A DNA stretch of 64,000 nt, taken from NCBI GenBank assembly GCA_963790325.1, contig CAWBNY010000003.1, positions 1,054,001-1,118,000 on the forward strand, written 5' to 3'. Of the stretch, positions 52,353 through 60,589 are shown piece by piece (position 1 is the first letter of the stretch; every line of letters begins with the position of its first letter). Position numbers and translations under genes: made by a program. The stretch is from JAXDMK01 sp963790325 (GTDB lineage Bacteria; Actinomycetota; Acidimicrobiia; Acidimicrobiales; AC-14). The notes beneath the pieces were generated by a model. That model was given only the letters and a program-made list of their open reading frames with translations, was not told the DNA's origin and did not search any database.

Positions 52353-53291
52353 TCAGAAGTAGATGATCCTCTTGGCCTTCTCGACGACCTCGTCGAGGGG
52401 GTCGGTCCAGGCGCCGGTGGACAGGTACTTCCAGCCGCCGTCGGCGAGGATCACCACGATCACGCCCTCCTCCACCAGGCCCGCGGCCTTGGCCGCCCCC
52501 GCCATCGCCGCGCCGGCCGAGATCCCCCCGAAGATGCCCGCCTCCGCCGTCAGCCGCCGGGTCCACTCGATCGACTCCCGGGGCCGGACGATGATCCGCC
52601 GGTCGATGAACGCCGGGTCGTACACCGGCGGGACGAAGCCGTCGTCGAGGTTGCGCAGGCCCTCCACCAGCTCCCCCGCCGGCGGTTCGACGGCCCACAT
52701 CTGCACCGACGGCTTGTGCTCCCGGAAGAACCGGCCCGTTCCCATGAGCGTCCCCGCGGTGCCCAACCCCGCCACCACGTGGGTGACCTCGGGGCAGTCG
52801 CGCAGGATCTCGGGGGCGGTGCCCTCGTAGTGGGCCCGGGGGTTGGCCGGGTTGCCGTACTGGTAGAGGAACGCCAGGCTCGGGTCCTCGGCCGCCAGCC
52901 GCTGGGCCATCCGCACCGCCCCGTTCGACCCCTCAGACCCCGGCGACAGGGTGATCGACGCCCCGAAGATCTCCAGCAGCTGCCGGCGCTCGACGGAGAC
53001 GTTCTCCGGCAGCACGATCCGCAGCGGGTAGCCCTTGAGCAGGCACACCATGGCCAGGCCGATGCCCGTGTTCCCCGACGACGGCTCCAAGAGGGTCTGC
53101 CCCGGCTTCAGCGTCCCGTCGGCCTCCGCCGCCTCCACCATGGCCCGGGCGATGCGGTCCTTCACCGACCCGCCCGGGTTCTGGCCCTCCAGCTTGGCCA
53201 CGATCCGCACCCCGGGCCGGGGGCTCAGCTGGCTGACGTCGACCAGCGGCGTGTTGCCGATCAGGTCGAGGACCGACCGGTGGACGGGCAC
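52353..53291 (-). CDS. cysM: O-phosphoserine-type cysteine synthase CysM
   Basis: 312 residues, PLP enzyme. Lys44 in NPGGSVKDRIA binds PLP; SSGNTGIGLA and the GLGTAGTLMGTG loops bind phosphate and substrate. In mycobacteria CysM takes sulfide from the CysO thiocarboxylate and O-phosphoserine. The neighbours cysO (one-base overlap, TAGTG) and mec support this over a sulfide-dependent CysK role. GTG 53291. Confidence 0.96.
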   Translation of the reverse strand: MPVHRSVLDLIGNTPLVDVSQLSPRPGVRIVAKLEGQNPGGSVKDRIARAMVEAAEADGTLKPGQTLLEPSSGNTGIGLAMVCLLKGYPLRIVLPENVSVERRQLLEIFGASITLSPGSEGSNGAVRMAQRLAAEDPSLAFLYQYGNPANPRAHYEGTAPEILRDCPEVTHVVAGLGTAGTLMGTGRFFREHKPSVQMWAVEPPAGELVEGLRNLDDGFVPPVYDPAFIDRRIIVRPRESIEWTRRLTAEAGIFGGISAGAAMAGAAKAAGLVEEGVIVVILADGGWKYLSTGAWTDPLDEVVEKAKRIIYF

Positions 53292-53566
53292 TATCCCCCG
53301 GCTACGGCCTGGAGGATGCTGACCGTGTCGCCGTCGGCCACGGGTGCGGCCAGGGCACCGATGAAGCGCACGTCCTCGTCGTTGACGTAGACGTTGACGA
53401 ACTTGTGCAGGGTCCCGTCGGCGGTGACGACCTGGCCCCCGAGGAGCGGGAACTGGCGCACGATGTCGTCGAACACCTCGCCGATGGTGGATCCGTTGGC
53501 CTTCACCGACTTCTGGCCACCGGCGTGCTGGCGGAGGACGGTGGGCAGGTGGACTTCGACGGGCAC
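53291..53566 (-). CDS. cysO: Sulfur-carrier protein CysO (ubiquitin-like)
   Basis: 91 residues with a MoaD/ThiS-like fold: strand VPVEVHLPTVLRQHAGG, the loop NVYVNDEDVRF, GDTVSILQAVAGG. It ends in Gly-Gly, needed for thiocarboxylation. GTG 53566 was chosen because it starts the first strand. Its TAG stop overlaps the cysM GTG. It lies between mec and cysM, as in mycobacteria. Confidence 0.95.
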   Translation of the reverse strand: MPVEVHLPTVLRQHAGGQKSVKANGSTIGEVFDDIVRQFPLLGGQVVTADGTLHKFVNVYVNDEDVRFIGALAAPVADGDTVSILQAVAGG

Positions 53567-53609
53567 GGCTCGGGCCTCCTGCGACGGGACGGTCGGACTC
53601 CTCCGAATC

Positions 53610-54017
53610 CTAGGCGTCCTCGACGACAACCTCCTCCTCGGTGATCTCGCCCCCGACGATGCGGTAGGAGCGGACCACGGGGGGGTCGTGCTGGAGCGAG
53701 ACGAGGATGTAGTGCCACCCGGGGTCGGGGGCCTTGCCCACGTCGGTGGGCGACGGGTAGGCCTCGGTGTGGGTGTGGGAGTGGTAGACGCCCACGATCT
53801 CGACACCGTTGGCCTGGGCCTCCCGGTCGGCTCGCAGGTGGTCGAGGGAGTTGAGGGTGTAGACGATGGGTGACGCCTCGTCGTTGCCGCACGGGTGGAC
53901 GGCCTCGATCACATCGCCGCCGAGGGGACCCGCCACCAGGCCGCAGGCCTCGTTGGGGAGGTCCCGGATGGCGTGGTCGATCATCGCCCGGCGGAGGGCG
54001 GCGGGAAGTCGCAGCAT
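53610..54017 (-). CDS. mec: JAMM zinc protease Mec, CysO-cysteine peptidase
   Basis: 135 residues. JAMM/MPN+ motif complete: Glu23 (NEACG), His79-x-His81, Ser89 and Asp92 (HSHTHTEAYPSPTD). It releases cysteine from the CysO C-terminus after CysM has attached it. First gene of the mec-cysO-cysM unit. ATG 54017 is 48 bases from the divergent smpB start. Confidence 0.96.
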   Translation of the reverse strand: MLRLPAALRRAMIDHAIRDLPNEACGLVAGPLGGDVIEAVHPCGNDEASPIVYTLNSLDHLRADREAQANGVEIVGVYHSHTHTEAYPSPTDVGKAPDPGWHYILVSLQHDPPVVRSYRIVGGEITEEEVVVEDA

Positions 54018-54065
54018 GGTTCGCCGAGGCTACCGCCCGGGTTCTGTCGGTACGCTCGCTGCACG

Positions 54066-54551
54066 ATGGCATCCAAGGGCACCAAGGTCGTGGCCAGCAA
54101 CCGGCGGGCCCGGCACGACTTCGAGATCCTCGATGTGGTCGAGGCCGGCATCGCCCTGGTCGGCACCGAGGTCAAGTCGCTGCGGGAGGGCAAGATCCAG
54201 CTCAAGGACTCCTACGCCCGGCTGGAGCGGGGCGAGCTGTGGTTGGTGGGGGTGCACGTGTCGCCCTACGAGCAGGCCGACGGGTTCGGCGGCCACGACC
54301 CGGAGCGGCCCCGCAAGCTGCTCCTCCACCGGGACGAGATCGACGACCTGGGCGGGCGCACCCAACGGGAGGCGCTCTCGCTCGTCCCTCTGTCCGTCTA
54401 CTTCAAGGACGGCAAGGCCAAGGTGGAGCTGGCCCTGGCCCGGGGCCGGAAGTCCTACGACAAGCGGGCGGCCATGGCCGAGCGGGACGCCAACCGTGAC
54501 ATCGAGCGGTCGGTCAACGCCCGGGGCCGGGTCACCGACCGGGGCCGGTAG
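54066..54551 (+). CDS. smpB: SsrA-binding protein SmpB
   Basis: 161 residues. Binds tmRNA and brings it to stalled ribosomes. VASNRRARHDFEILDVVEAGI, GTEVKSLREGKIQLKDSYAR, FKDGKAKVELALARGRKSYDKR, and the basic C-terminal tail are all typical. ATG 54066. The tmRNA gene follows by 21 bases on the same strand. Confidence 0.98.
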   Translation: MASKGTKVVASNRRARHDFEILDVVEAGIALVGTEVKSLREGKIQLKDSYARLERGELWLVGVHVSPYEQADGFGGHDPERPRKLLLHRDEIDDLGGRTQREALSLVPLSVYFKDGKAKVELALARGRKSYDKRAAMAERDANRDIERSVNARGRVTDRGR

Positions 54552-54572
54552 ACTGGGCGCCTGCAAGTCAAC

Positions 54573-54924
54573 GGGGGTGCATGGTTTCGACCTCGGGCGA
54601 CGAAGTGGGAGAAGCGAGCCGTGGTCTCCGGAGCCACGTAAAAGAGCCGGAAACAAAAACAAACGCCAAGCCTCATCTGGCACTCGCTGCCTAACTAGCA
54701 GCGACGTTCTCCCGGCCTCAGCCCTGTGGGCCGGAACCGGACGTCATCAAGCGGGGCTCACCCGATCGGCCACGTCAGGGGGCCGGTAGGGGACATCTTC
54801 CCTGACTGGGGCGGTCGCCGAGTGCCGGCGACGAGCGACCGCCCGAGACAATCCGTCGGCTGCGCTCGGAGAAGTCCCATGGAGGGTCCGGGGGACGAGG
54901 GTTCGAATCCCTCCACCTCCACCA
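54573..54924 (+). ncRNA. ssrA: Transfer-messenger RNA (tmRNA)
   Basis: 352 nt. The 5' end GGGGGTGCATGGTTTCGACC is the standard tmRNA start, and the 3' end GGGTTCGAATCCCTCCACC then TCCACCA gives the T-arm and acceptor; GGGGGTG pairs with CACCTCC and CCA is encoded. The tag frame ends LALAA-TAA (stop 54692-54694). By comparison with Streptomyces tags, the resume codon is probably GCC at 54665, giving AKPHLALAA; this start is not certain. Downstream of smpB. Confidence 0.95.
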
Positions 54925-54938
54925 AGAGTTCAGATTCG

Positions 54939-54960
54939 GACCCCCGACAGGTTCGGGGTC
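54939..54960 (+). terminator. Probable tmRNA terminator hairpin
   Basis: GACCCCCGA, loop CAGGT, TCGGGGTC, a stem with one bulged C, 15 bases past the tmRNA end. No T run follows. Confidence 0.5.
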
Positions 54961-55083
54961 ATCCGACAGGGCGCATGTCGGTCCGGTGTCGCTGGTCGGA
55001 TCGACGCAGGCGGCCAGAACCACGCCCGAGTTCACCGTGGCTGTTACGCGCCTCATCCTTCGCGGTCCCGGTAGGATAATGGT

Positions 55084-55329
55084 ATGACCGTGACGAAGGT
55101 GTCCGTGAGCCTCGATCCGGATGTCGCCGATCGAGCCAAGCGCGACGTGGCCGAGGGGAAAGCCAGGTCGTTGAGCTCATGGCTCAATGAGGCCGCCAAG
55201 GCTCGGATCGATCGCGAGGAGCTGGAAGTCGTCCTCGCCGACTTCCTCGACGAAACTGGAGGTCCGGCGACCGAGGCCGAACTGGCCGAGGCGACGACGC
55301 GCCTGGCGGGCCGCGACGACCGGAGATGA
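55084..55329 (+). CDS. Antitoxin, ribbon-helix-helix type (VapB-like)
   Basis: 81 residues. N-terminal RHH-like segment (KVSVSLDPDVADRAKRDVAEGKARSLSSWLNEAAKA) for DNA binding, then an acidic tail (EELEVVLADFLDETGG) expected to wrap the toxin. Its last bases overlap the PIN gene start as ATGA. TAGGAT at 55072-55077 lies six bases before the ATG, with no ribosome site, so the message is probably leaderless. Confidence 0.85.
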   Translation: MTVTKVSVSLDPDVADRAKRDVAEGKARSLSSWLNEAAKARIDREELEVVLADFLDETGGPATEAELAEATTRLAGRDDRR

Positions 55330-55700
55330 CCCTCGTCCTCGACTCGGGGGCGCTCATCGCCGTCGAGAGAGCGGACCGTTCGACATTGACGCTCATGGAA
55401 GCCGCCCGCCGTCAGGGCCGCGGCATCGTCGTTCCCGCAGCCGTGGTGGCGCAGGTCTGGCGCGGGGGTTCGCGCCAAGCTCGACTCGCCCGGTTCCTCG
55501 CTGCCCGAGGAGTCGAGGTCGAACCGCTCACAGACGCTGGAGCAAGAGCCGCGGGGCTGGTCTGCGGCCGTGCCGGAACGAGCGACGTGGTCGACGCGTC
55601 GGTGGTGGTGGTGGCGCGGCGCCACCGAGCCACCGTCGTCAGCTCCGATCGGGGGGACCTCGAGCTACTCGACCCGGGAATCGCCCTTCTGGACTGCTGA
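55326..55700 (+). CDS. PIN-domain ribonuclease toxin (VapC-like)
   Basis: 124 residues. Acidic PIN residues: Asp6 in LVLDSGALIAVE (with Glu14), Asp pair in GTSDVVDASVV, and Asp in VSSDRGDLELL. Probably an RNase held inactive by the antitoxin encoded just before it. The pair sits immediately downstream of tmRNA, a common site for accessory genes, though no repeat of the tmRNA end was found nearby. Confidence 0.88.
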   Translation: MTLVLDSGALIAVERADRSTLTLMEAARRQGRGIVVPAAVVAQVWRGGSRQARLARFLAARGVEVEPLTDAGARAAGLVCGRAGTSDVVDASVVVVARRHRATVVSSDRGDLELLDPGIALLDC

Positions 55701-55825
55701 ATCCGAGCCCTCGCCTCGGTCCTGCACCGGACGTGGTCGCCGGTCGCCACCGTCGCGGTAGCCGACGGCTCTCAACCGGATCGGCTGCCTCGACGAAGTC
55801 ACCGTTCACGTCCGCCGCCGTGCGC

Positions 55826-56119
55826 TCACTCCCCGTACCGGCACGACGGATGGCCCGGACGAAGGGTGACCCCGGTGACCTCGTCGCCGATGTAGACGAC
55901 CTGGAGGTGACCGACGCCGTTCTCGAACACGATCGTGACGTCGTGCATGATGACCCGCTCGCCCTCCTGCACGTAGGCACCGAGGTGCTCGGTGGCCTCG
56001 CTCCACAGCTGGGCCAGGCTGGCGACGGTGACGATCTCCCGCAGCTCGGGCTTGATGGCGGCCTCGATCGTGTCGAGATCGCCGCTGGTCAGGGCCTGGA
56101 TGACTTCGGTAGGGGTCAT
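55826..56119 (-). CDS. DUF3887-like small protein
   Basis: 97 residues from ATG 56119. Helical N-terminus (PTEVIQALTSGDLDTIEAAI) and a beta-rich C-terminus (HDVTIVFENGVGHLQVVYIGDEVTGVTLRPG), similar to the DUF3887 domain often fused to hydrolases. Here it stands alone and cytoplasmic. It lies 46 bases downstream of the patatin gene on the same strand. Function unknown. Confidence 0.75.
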   Translation of the reverse strand: MTPTEVIQALTSGDLDTIEAAIKPELREIVTVASLAQLWSEATEHLGAYVQEGERVIMHDVTIVFENGVGHLQVVYIGDEVTGVTLRPGHPSCRYGE

Positions 56120-56165
56120 CGGGCCATTGTCGCCGGTGAGAACACCCGTCCCGCGCGCCCGGCGC

Positions 56166-58409
56166 TCAGCGGCCGGAGCGGGCGGCGGCTGAGGCGGGGT
56201 CGGCGAAGGCCCGGCAGGTGGAGAAGTAGCCCAGGCTGCGGTAGGCGTCGAAGCGCTGGGCGGTGTAGAGCTGGTTCGACGTCGGGTCGCAGGGGAACGA
56301 CTTCCACCGCCGGTGGGCCTGGAGCACGTCGACCGGGGCATCCTCGGGGACACCCGCCTTGATCAGCACCAGGGTCCCCTCGGTGCCGTCGTGGTAGCGG
56401 ATCGGGCACACCACGTGCGTCCCCCGCACGAAGCGGGCCGCCTCCCCCTTGGCCTCCGGGTCGGGGGCCATCTCCCGGGGGTCGATGTCGATGTCGACCG
56501 CCAGCTCGGAGCGGGCGATGGCCACCGCGTCGGCGATGGTGCCGAAGGTGTCGATCGACTCCCCCGAGGCGTCGACGCACCAGACGGTGGTGCAGCCCCG
56601 CCGGAGAAGCTCGACCAGGCCCAGGTTCTCGTAGTGGCCGCCGTCGCTCACGTAGATGAACCGGGAATCGAGGTGGTTGCGGCCGAACAGCTCCCGCAGC
56701 AGGTAGCTGGGCCGGGGGTTGATGGGGATGACCTGCCGCTTCCCGTCGTCGCCCAGCTGGCGGTCGTAGCGGTCGCCGATCTCGTCGGCCAGCCACACCC
56801 GCCGGGGGTTGGGGATCCACACCCCCAGGCGCACGTTGAGCAGGGCGAGCAGGAAGCGCAGGGGCGGACGGGTCATCTTCCCCATCGAGGGCGAGATGGC
56901 GGCCCCGCTGATGCTCATGGCCGCGGGGAGGGTGAAGTCCCGCGCCCGCCGGCCCACGGCCGACTCGTACCTGGCCGTCGGCATCGGGTAGGTGATCGGC
57001 CCTCCGATCTCCTCCGCCCCGAACACGAACCCGCCCACGTTCGACCCGGTGGGCGTCGCCCCGTAGTCGGAGATGTTGACCGCGGCGCAGATGAGGAACT
57101 TCGGGAGGTGCTCGGGCTGGGAGTCGGAGAGCTTGTAGAGGGCGGAGTACGGACGCTCCTCGGCCCGCAGCCTCCCGTCCTCGCCCCGCACCCGGCGTAG
57201 GGCGAAGGTGGATGACAGCCGCCGCTTGTAGAGGGGTTGGATCGACCACGACACGAGGTCGGCGAAGTAGTAGAGGGCGGCCAGCACCGCCCCCAACCCC
57301 ACCACCCACAGGACCTCCGACAGCCGGTAGCTGCTGGCGGCCACCGAGTTGGCCGCCCCCAGGTTGAGGAAGAACACCGCGATCGACAGGAGCAGGAGGG
57401 GCCCGAAGACGGTGGCCAGGAGGTTCTGCAGGTAGACCCGGAACCTGCGGGCCAGGGCCCGGCCCTTCTTGGCCAGCCACCGCCCGGTGTCCTGCACCGT
57501 CGACGATGACGTGGCCCGGGCCCGCAGCGCCCACAGGGCGGTGGCGACGGCCCCCGCCAGCCCACCCCCGGTGGCGATCCCCAGCCGCTGGGTGGAGCGG
57601 ATCGCGGCCTGGGTCCCCGAGGCCGACTCGCCACCCACCGCACCGCCGGTCCCGCCCGCTCCGCCCAGGCGGGCGACCACGTCACGGATCAGCTCGAGCA
57701 GCAGGGGGATGCCGACGACGAGGATCCCGGCCACGACCCCGACCGTGAGCAGCCGCGAGCACCAGCGCACGATCTGCCGGCGCACCCGGTCAGAGCCCCA
57801 GTTGACCGCGATCTGCACGAGGCCGACGAGCAGCCCGAGCCCGACGAGGGCGACCGGGATCATCCACGCCGCCGCCGGCAGGTGGATGGTGACGTCGGGG
57901 GCGGCGTAGCCCCGGCGCAGGCTCGGGAAGACGGCGCCGTACACCCATCCCGCGGGCCGGAAGACGACGTGCAGGAGAAGGGTGAGGAACAGGACGTTGA
58001 GCAGGATCCCACCGACGACCCGGCCGGCGTAGACCAGGCGCCCGCCGGGCCCGTGGACCAGGTAGGTGGTGTGGTCTCGGACGTACTGCTCCTCGGGCGT
58101 ACCCCGGGCGAAGGGATCGGCGGCGGCCACCGCCTGCTCGCCATCGGGCTCGCCCGGCAGGCCCCCCTTGGCCACCAGGTTGACGGCGGTGGCGATGTAG
58201 GACCCGCCCGAGACCGCAGCCAGGTAGTCGGCCTTCCCCGGGCCGGTGAGGATGCCGTTCTCCTGCATGGCCTGGAGCGCTCCCAGCCCGAAGGCGGCGG
58301 CCCGGATGCCACCCCCCGACAGGCAGATGCCCATGGTCCCCGGCCGGGCCTTGGCCGCGTCCCCCTGGCTCTCGGGAACCGTCGCCGTCGCCGTCGCCCG
58401 TTCCGCCAC
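56166..58409 (-). CDS. Patatin-like phospholipase interrupted by a membrane module
   Basis: 747 residues from GTG 58409 (AGGGGG ribosome site). Patatin motifs open it: oxyanion loop SGGGIR (31-36) and nucleophile Ser67 in AVSGGSY. The catalytic Asp589 (SDGGHYENLG) comes 522 residues later, where patatins usually have 100-200. The gap holds about eight hydrophobic segments in two groups (residues about 130-270 and 325-400). The enzyme is thus probably an integral membrane lipid acyl-hydrolase. The DUF3887-like gene is downstream. Confidence 0.87.
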   Translation of the reverse strand: MAERATATATVPESQGDAAKARPGTMGICLSGGGIRAAAFGLGALQAMQENGILTGPGKADYLAAVSGGSYIATAVNLVAKGGLPGEPDGEQAVAAADPFARGTPEEQYVRDHTTYLVHGPGGRLVYAGRVVGGILLNVLFLTLLLHVVFRPAGWVYGAVFPSLRRGYAAPDVTIHLPAAAWMIPVALVGLGLLVGLVQIAVNWGSDRVRRQIVRWCSRLLTVGVVAGILVVGIPLLLELIRDVVARLGGAGGTGGAVGGESASGTQAAIRSTQRLGIATGGGLAGAVATALWALRARATSSSTVQDTGRWLAKKGRALARRFRVYLQNLLATVFGPLLLLSIAVFFLNLGAANSVAASSYRLSEVLWVVGLGAVLAALYYFADLVSWSIQPLYKRRLSSTFALRRVRGEDGRLRAEERPYSALYKLSDSQPEHLPKFLICAAVNISDYGATPTGSNVGGFVFGAEEIGGPITYPMPTARYESAVGRRARDFTLPAAMSISGAAISPSMGKMTRPPLRFLLALLNVRLGVWIPNPRRVWLADEIGDRYDRQLGDDGKRQVIPINPRPSYLLRELFGRNHLDSRFIYVSDGGHYENLGLVELLRRGCTTVWCVDASGESIDTFGTIADAVAIARSELAVDIDIDPREMAPDPEAKGEAARFVRGTHVVCPIRYHDGTEGTLVLIKAGVPEDAPVDVLQAHRRWKSFPCDPTSNQLYTAQRFDAYRSLGYFSTCRAFADPASAAARSGR

Positions 58410-58535
58410 GCCTGCCCCCTTTTCGAGGTCGAAGGCGAACCTACCAAGCTCGCCGGGCGACGGTCCACGGCGGTTCAGGAACTGGTCAGCCGGGCACAAG
58501 TATGCTCCGATCGCCCGTTCGAGCTGGGAGGAAGC

Positions 58536-59660
58536 ATGCGCAGTCTGCGACGACCCGCGGCCGTGTTCATCGCCATCGCGTTGGCGGGCGGCCTGGCCGC
58601 CTGTGGGGATGACGACGACGACGAGACCACCGGTGGCGCCACCACGACCACGGCGGCGGCCACTTCGTCCGATGCGATCGACATCGTCATGGACGAGTAC
58701 TCCTACGCCATCAGCGGCGCCTTGAAGCCGGGGGGGACGATCCGGCTGAGCAACGTGGGCAGCGAGTTCCACATGGTGGGCCTGCTCAAGCTCAAGGACG
58801 ACAAGACCCTCGCCGACGTCACCGCCCTCCTCGAGCAGTTCGGTAGCGAGGGTGGTGGCGAGGAGGAAGGCCCGACCACCACCACCGCCGACGGATCGGG
58901 GGCTGCGGCCACCACCACCACCGCCGGCGTAACCGGGGCCGCGGCCACGACCACGACCACCTCGGATGCGACCACGACCACTGCCGATGCGACCACGGCC
59001 ACCTCGGATGCGACCACGACGACGGTCGCCGGCGCCGAAGGTGAGGACGACGAAGGCGAGGACCCCTTCGCCGAGCTTGGCGACGAGATCGGAGCCCCCG
59101 GAGCGTTCATGGGTCCGGGGCAGAAGGCGGAGGTGACGGTGCCGTCGCTCGGTGAAGGCACCTACGCCATGGTCTGCTTCCTGCCCACCGAGGGTGGCGG
59201 CCCCCCGCACTTCGTCCAGGGGATGATCGGCGAGCTCACGGTCGAAGGTGAGCAGGCGGACGAGCCGACCGCCGATGCCACGTTCCTGCTGGAGGCGGGC
59301 AAGGCCATCAGCGGACCTTCGTCGTTGCCCGCAGGGCGCCAGGTCATCAAGTACGAGGCGGTCGGCGACGCCGGCGAGCTCGAGCCGGGCCTGGCCAAGC
59401 TGAACCAGGGGGCCACCGTCGCCGACATCAACCAGGCCTTCGAGGCCTTCGAGACGGAGGACGACTTCGTCCTGCCGGTGAACGCGGCGGCCCAGATCCC
59501 GGGTCTGCTGATCCTCGGCCTGTTCGACCTCAACGACGCCGACGAGATCTACGTGGCCGTCGACCTCAGCCCCGGCACCTACGGCATGGACGCCCACGAC
59601 TCCGACGTCGACGACCCGCCGATCGACCCGGTCGAGAAGACGACGTTCGTCGTGGCCTGA
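58536..59660 (+). CDS. Lipoprotein with cupredoxin-like domains and Thr-rich linker
   Basis: 374 residues, ATG 58536 with a GGGAGGA ribosome site. Lipobox LAAC (Cys23). A beta-sandwich starts DIVMDEYSYAISGALKPGGTIRLSNVGSEFHMVGL and is completed after a Thr/Ala low-complexity insert (about 115-165) by GTYAMVCFLPTEGGGPPHFVQGM. His, then Cys, His and Met are spaced like type-1 copper ligands, except for a long Cys-His gap. A second similar unit (GRQVIKYEAVGD...SPGTYGMDAHDSD) lacks the Cys. Copper binding is inference. Confidence 0.82.
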   Translation: MRSLRRPAAVFIAIALAGGLAACGDDDDDETTGGATTTTAAATSSDAIDIVMDEYSYAISGALKPGGTIRLSNVGSEFHMVGLLKLKDDKTLADVTALLEQFGSEGGGEEEGPTTTTADGSGAAATTTTAGVTGAAATTTTTSDATTTTADATTATSDATTTTVAGAEGEDDEGEDPFAELGDEIGAPGAFMGPGQKAEVTVPSLGEGTYAMVCFLPTEGGGPPHFVQGMIGELTVEGEQADEPTADATFLLEAGKAISGPSSLPAGRQVIKYEAVGDAGELEPGLAKLNQGATVADINQAFEAFETEDDFVLPVNAAAQIPGLLILGLFDLNDADEIYVAVDLSPGTYGMDAHDSDVDDPPIDPVEKTTFVVA

Positions 59661-59686
59661 CCGGCGGCGCCCCCGCCACCCGCGTC

Positions 59687-59751
59687 TCGTGCACCCGGGG
59701 AGCCGTGAGACCGGCCGGATCGGCCCGGATCACAGCCCTACGGGTGCACGA
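59687..59751. repeat. Perfect 11-bp inverted repeat, 43-base spacer
   Basis: TCGTGCACCCG at 59687-59697 and CGGGTGCACGA at 59741-59751, downstream of the lipoprotein stop. It could be a transcript-ending stem or a protein-binding site. The rest of the spacer 59661-59938 shows no convincing gene. Confidence 0.5.
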
Positions 59752-59938
59752 AACCGGAGGCGCTCCCCCCTCCCCGCCGCAGCTCGTACCGTTGGCAGGG
59801 TGACGACACCGCGAGTCGGGACCAGAACCCCGCCGCCGTCTCCGCCAGTGGCGGAGCGGGCCCAGCCTCCTGGTCGCGTGTGAGCCCCGGCCTGCATCCG
59901 ACCGACAACGGGCACCTGGCCCCGCTCCTGGGCCGATC

Positions 59939-60589
59939 GTGACCGACGACACCGCGGTCCGCACCGTCGTCAACGGTCTGAAGACGGCCTTGACCAAGGC
60001 CGGGAGCATCACCGCGTCGGGGCTGACGGAGGCAGTCGACGCCCCCGTGAAGGCCCTCACCCGGCGGGCGGCGGAGCAGGCGACGGCGGCCCCCCGGCCC
60101 CTGGCCGACGAGCATTCCCTGGCCCGGGCCCTGGCCGATCGGCCGGGTACGCCGGCCATCGGCAGCGCCGCCGCCACCGCCCTGGCAGCCAGGGTGGCCG
60201 GGCGGGTCGGGAAGCTCAAGTTCCTCGCCCGGCGAACTCCGATGTGGGTGGTCGCCGCGGTCGGGCCCACCCTCTATGCGTCGGTCACCCGGGGGGCGGA
60301 CGAGATCGGGATGATCTCGTCGCACCTCGTCCACCGCACCCGGGCGGCGGGGATGGAGCCCGATCCGGAGCGGGTGCGGCGGGCGGCCGTGCAGCTGGCC
60401 ACCGGCGTCGCCGTCGACACCGGGGTCGACGCCCGCCACGGCCCCCTCGTGCTCTCGTGGGTCACCCGGGCGGTCAGGGCGGCCCTGCCCTTCGGCGCGG
60501 CCGTCGCCACCCGCGACCCGGCCTCGCTGGCGGCGGCTGCGGCCCGGGTGCCGCCGGCGGTGCTGGCCCGGGCCGACGAGGTCGGGTGA
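59939..60589 (+). CDS. Hypothetical alpha-helical protein
   Basis: 216 residues from GTG 59939. Mostly Ala-rich helices; weakly hydrophobic stretches (MWVVAAVGPTLYASV, AALPFGAAVA) could peripherally bind membrane. No signal, no clear motif. EcsC-like proteins have a similar composition, but I cannot confirm that. Its stop overlaps the next gene as GTGA, so they are probably co-translated. Confidence 0.6.
   Translation: MTDDTAVRTVVNGLKTALTKAGSITASGLTEAVDAPVKALTRRAAEQATAAPRPLADEHSLARALADRPGTPAIGSAAATALAARVAGRVGKLKFLARRTPMWVVAAVGPTLYASVTRGADEIGMISSHLVHRTRAAGMEPDPERVRRAAVQLATGVAVDTGVDARHGPLVLSWVTRAVRAALPFGAAVATRDPASLAAAAARVPPAVLARADEVG

Noticed and set aside
54899..54924. TTCGAATCC as a tRNA gene
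   Set aside because: It is the T-arm of tmRNA; no separate tRNA cloverleaf was found.
54925..56200. Genomic island attached at the tmRNA 3' end
   Set aside because: No integrase and no repeat of the tmRNA end were seen; the toxin-antitoxin pair alone is weak support.
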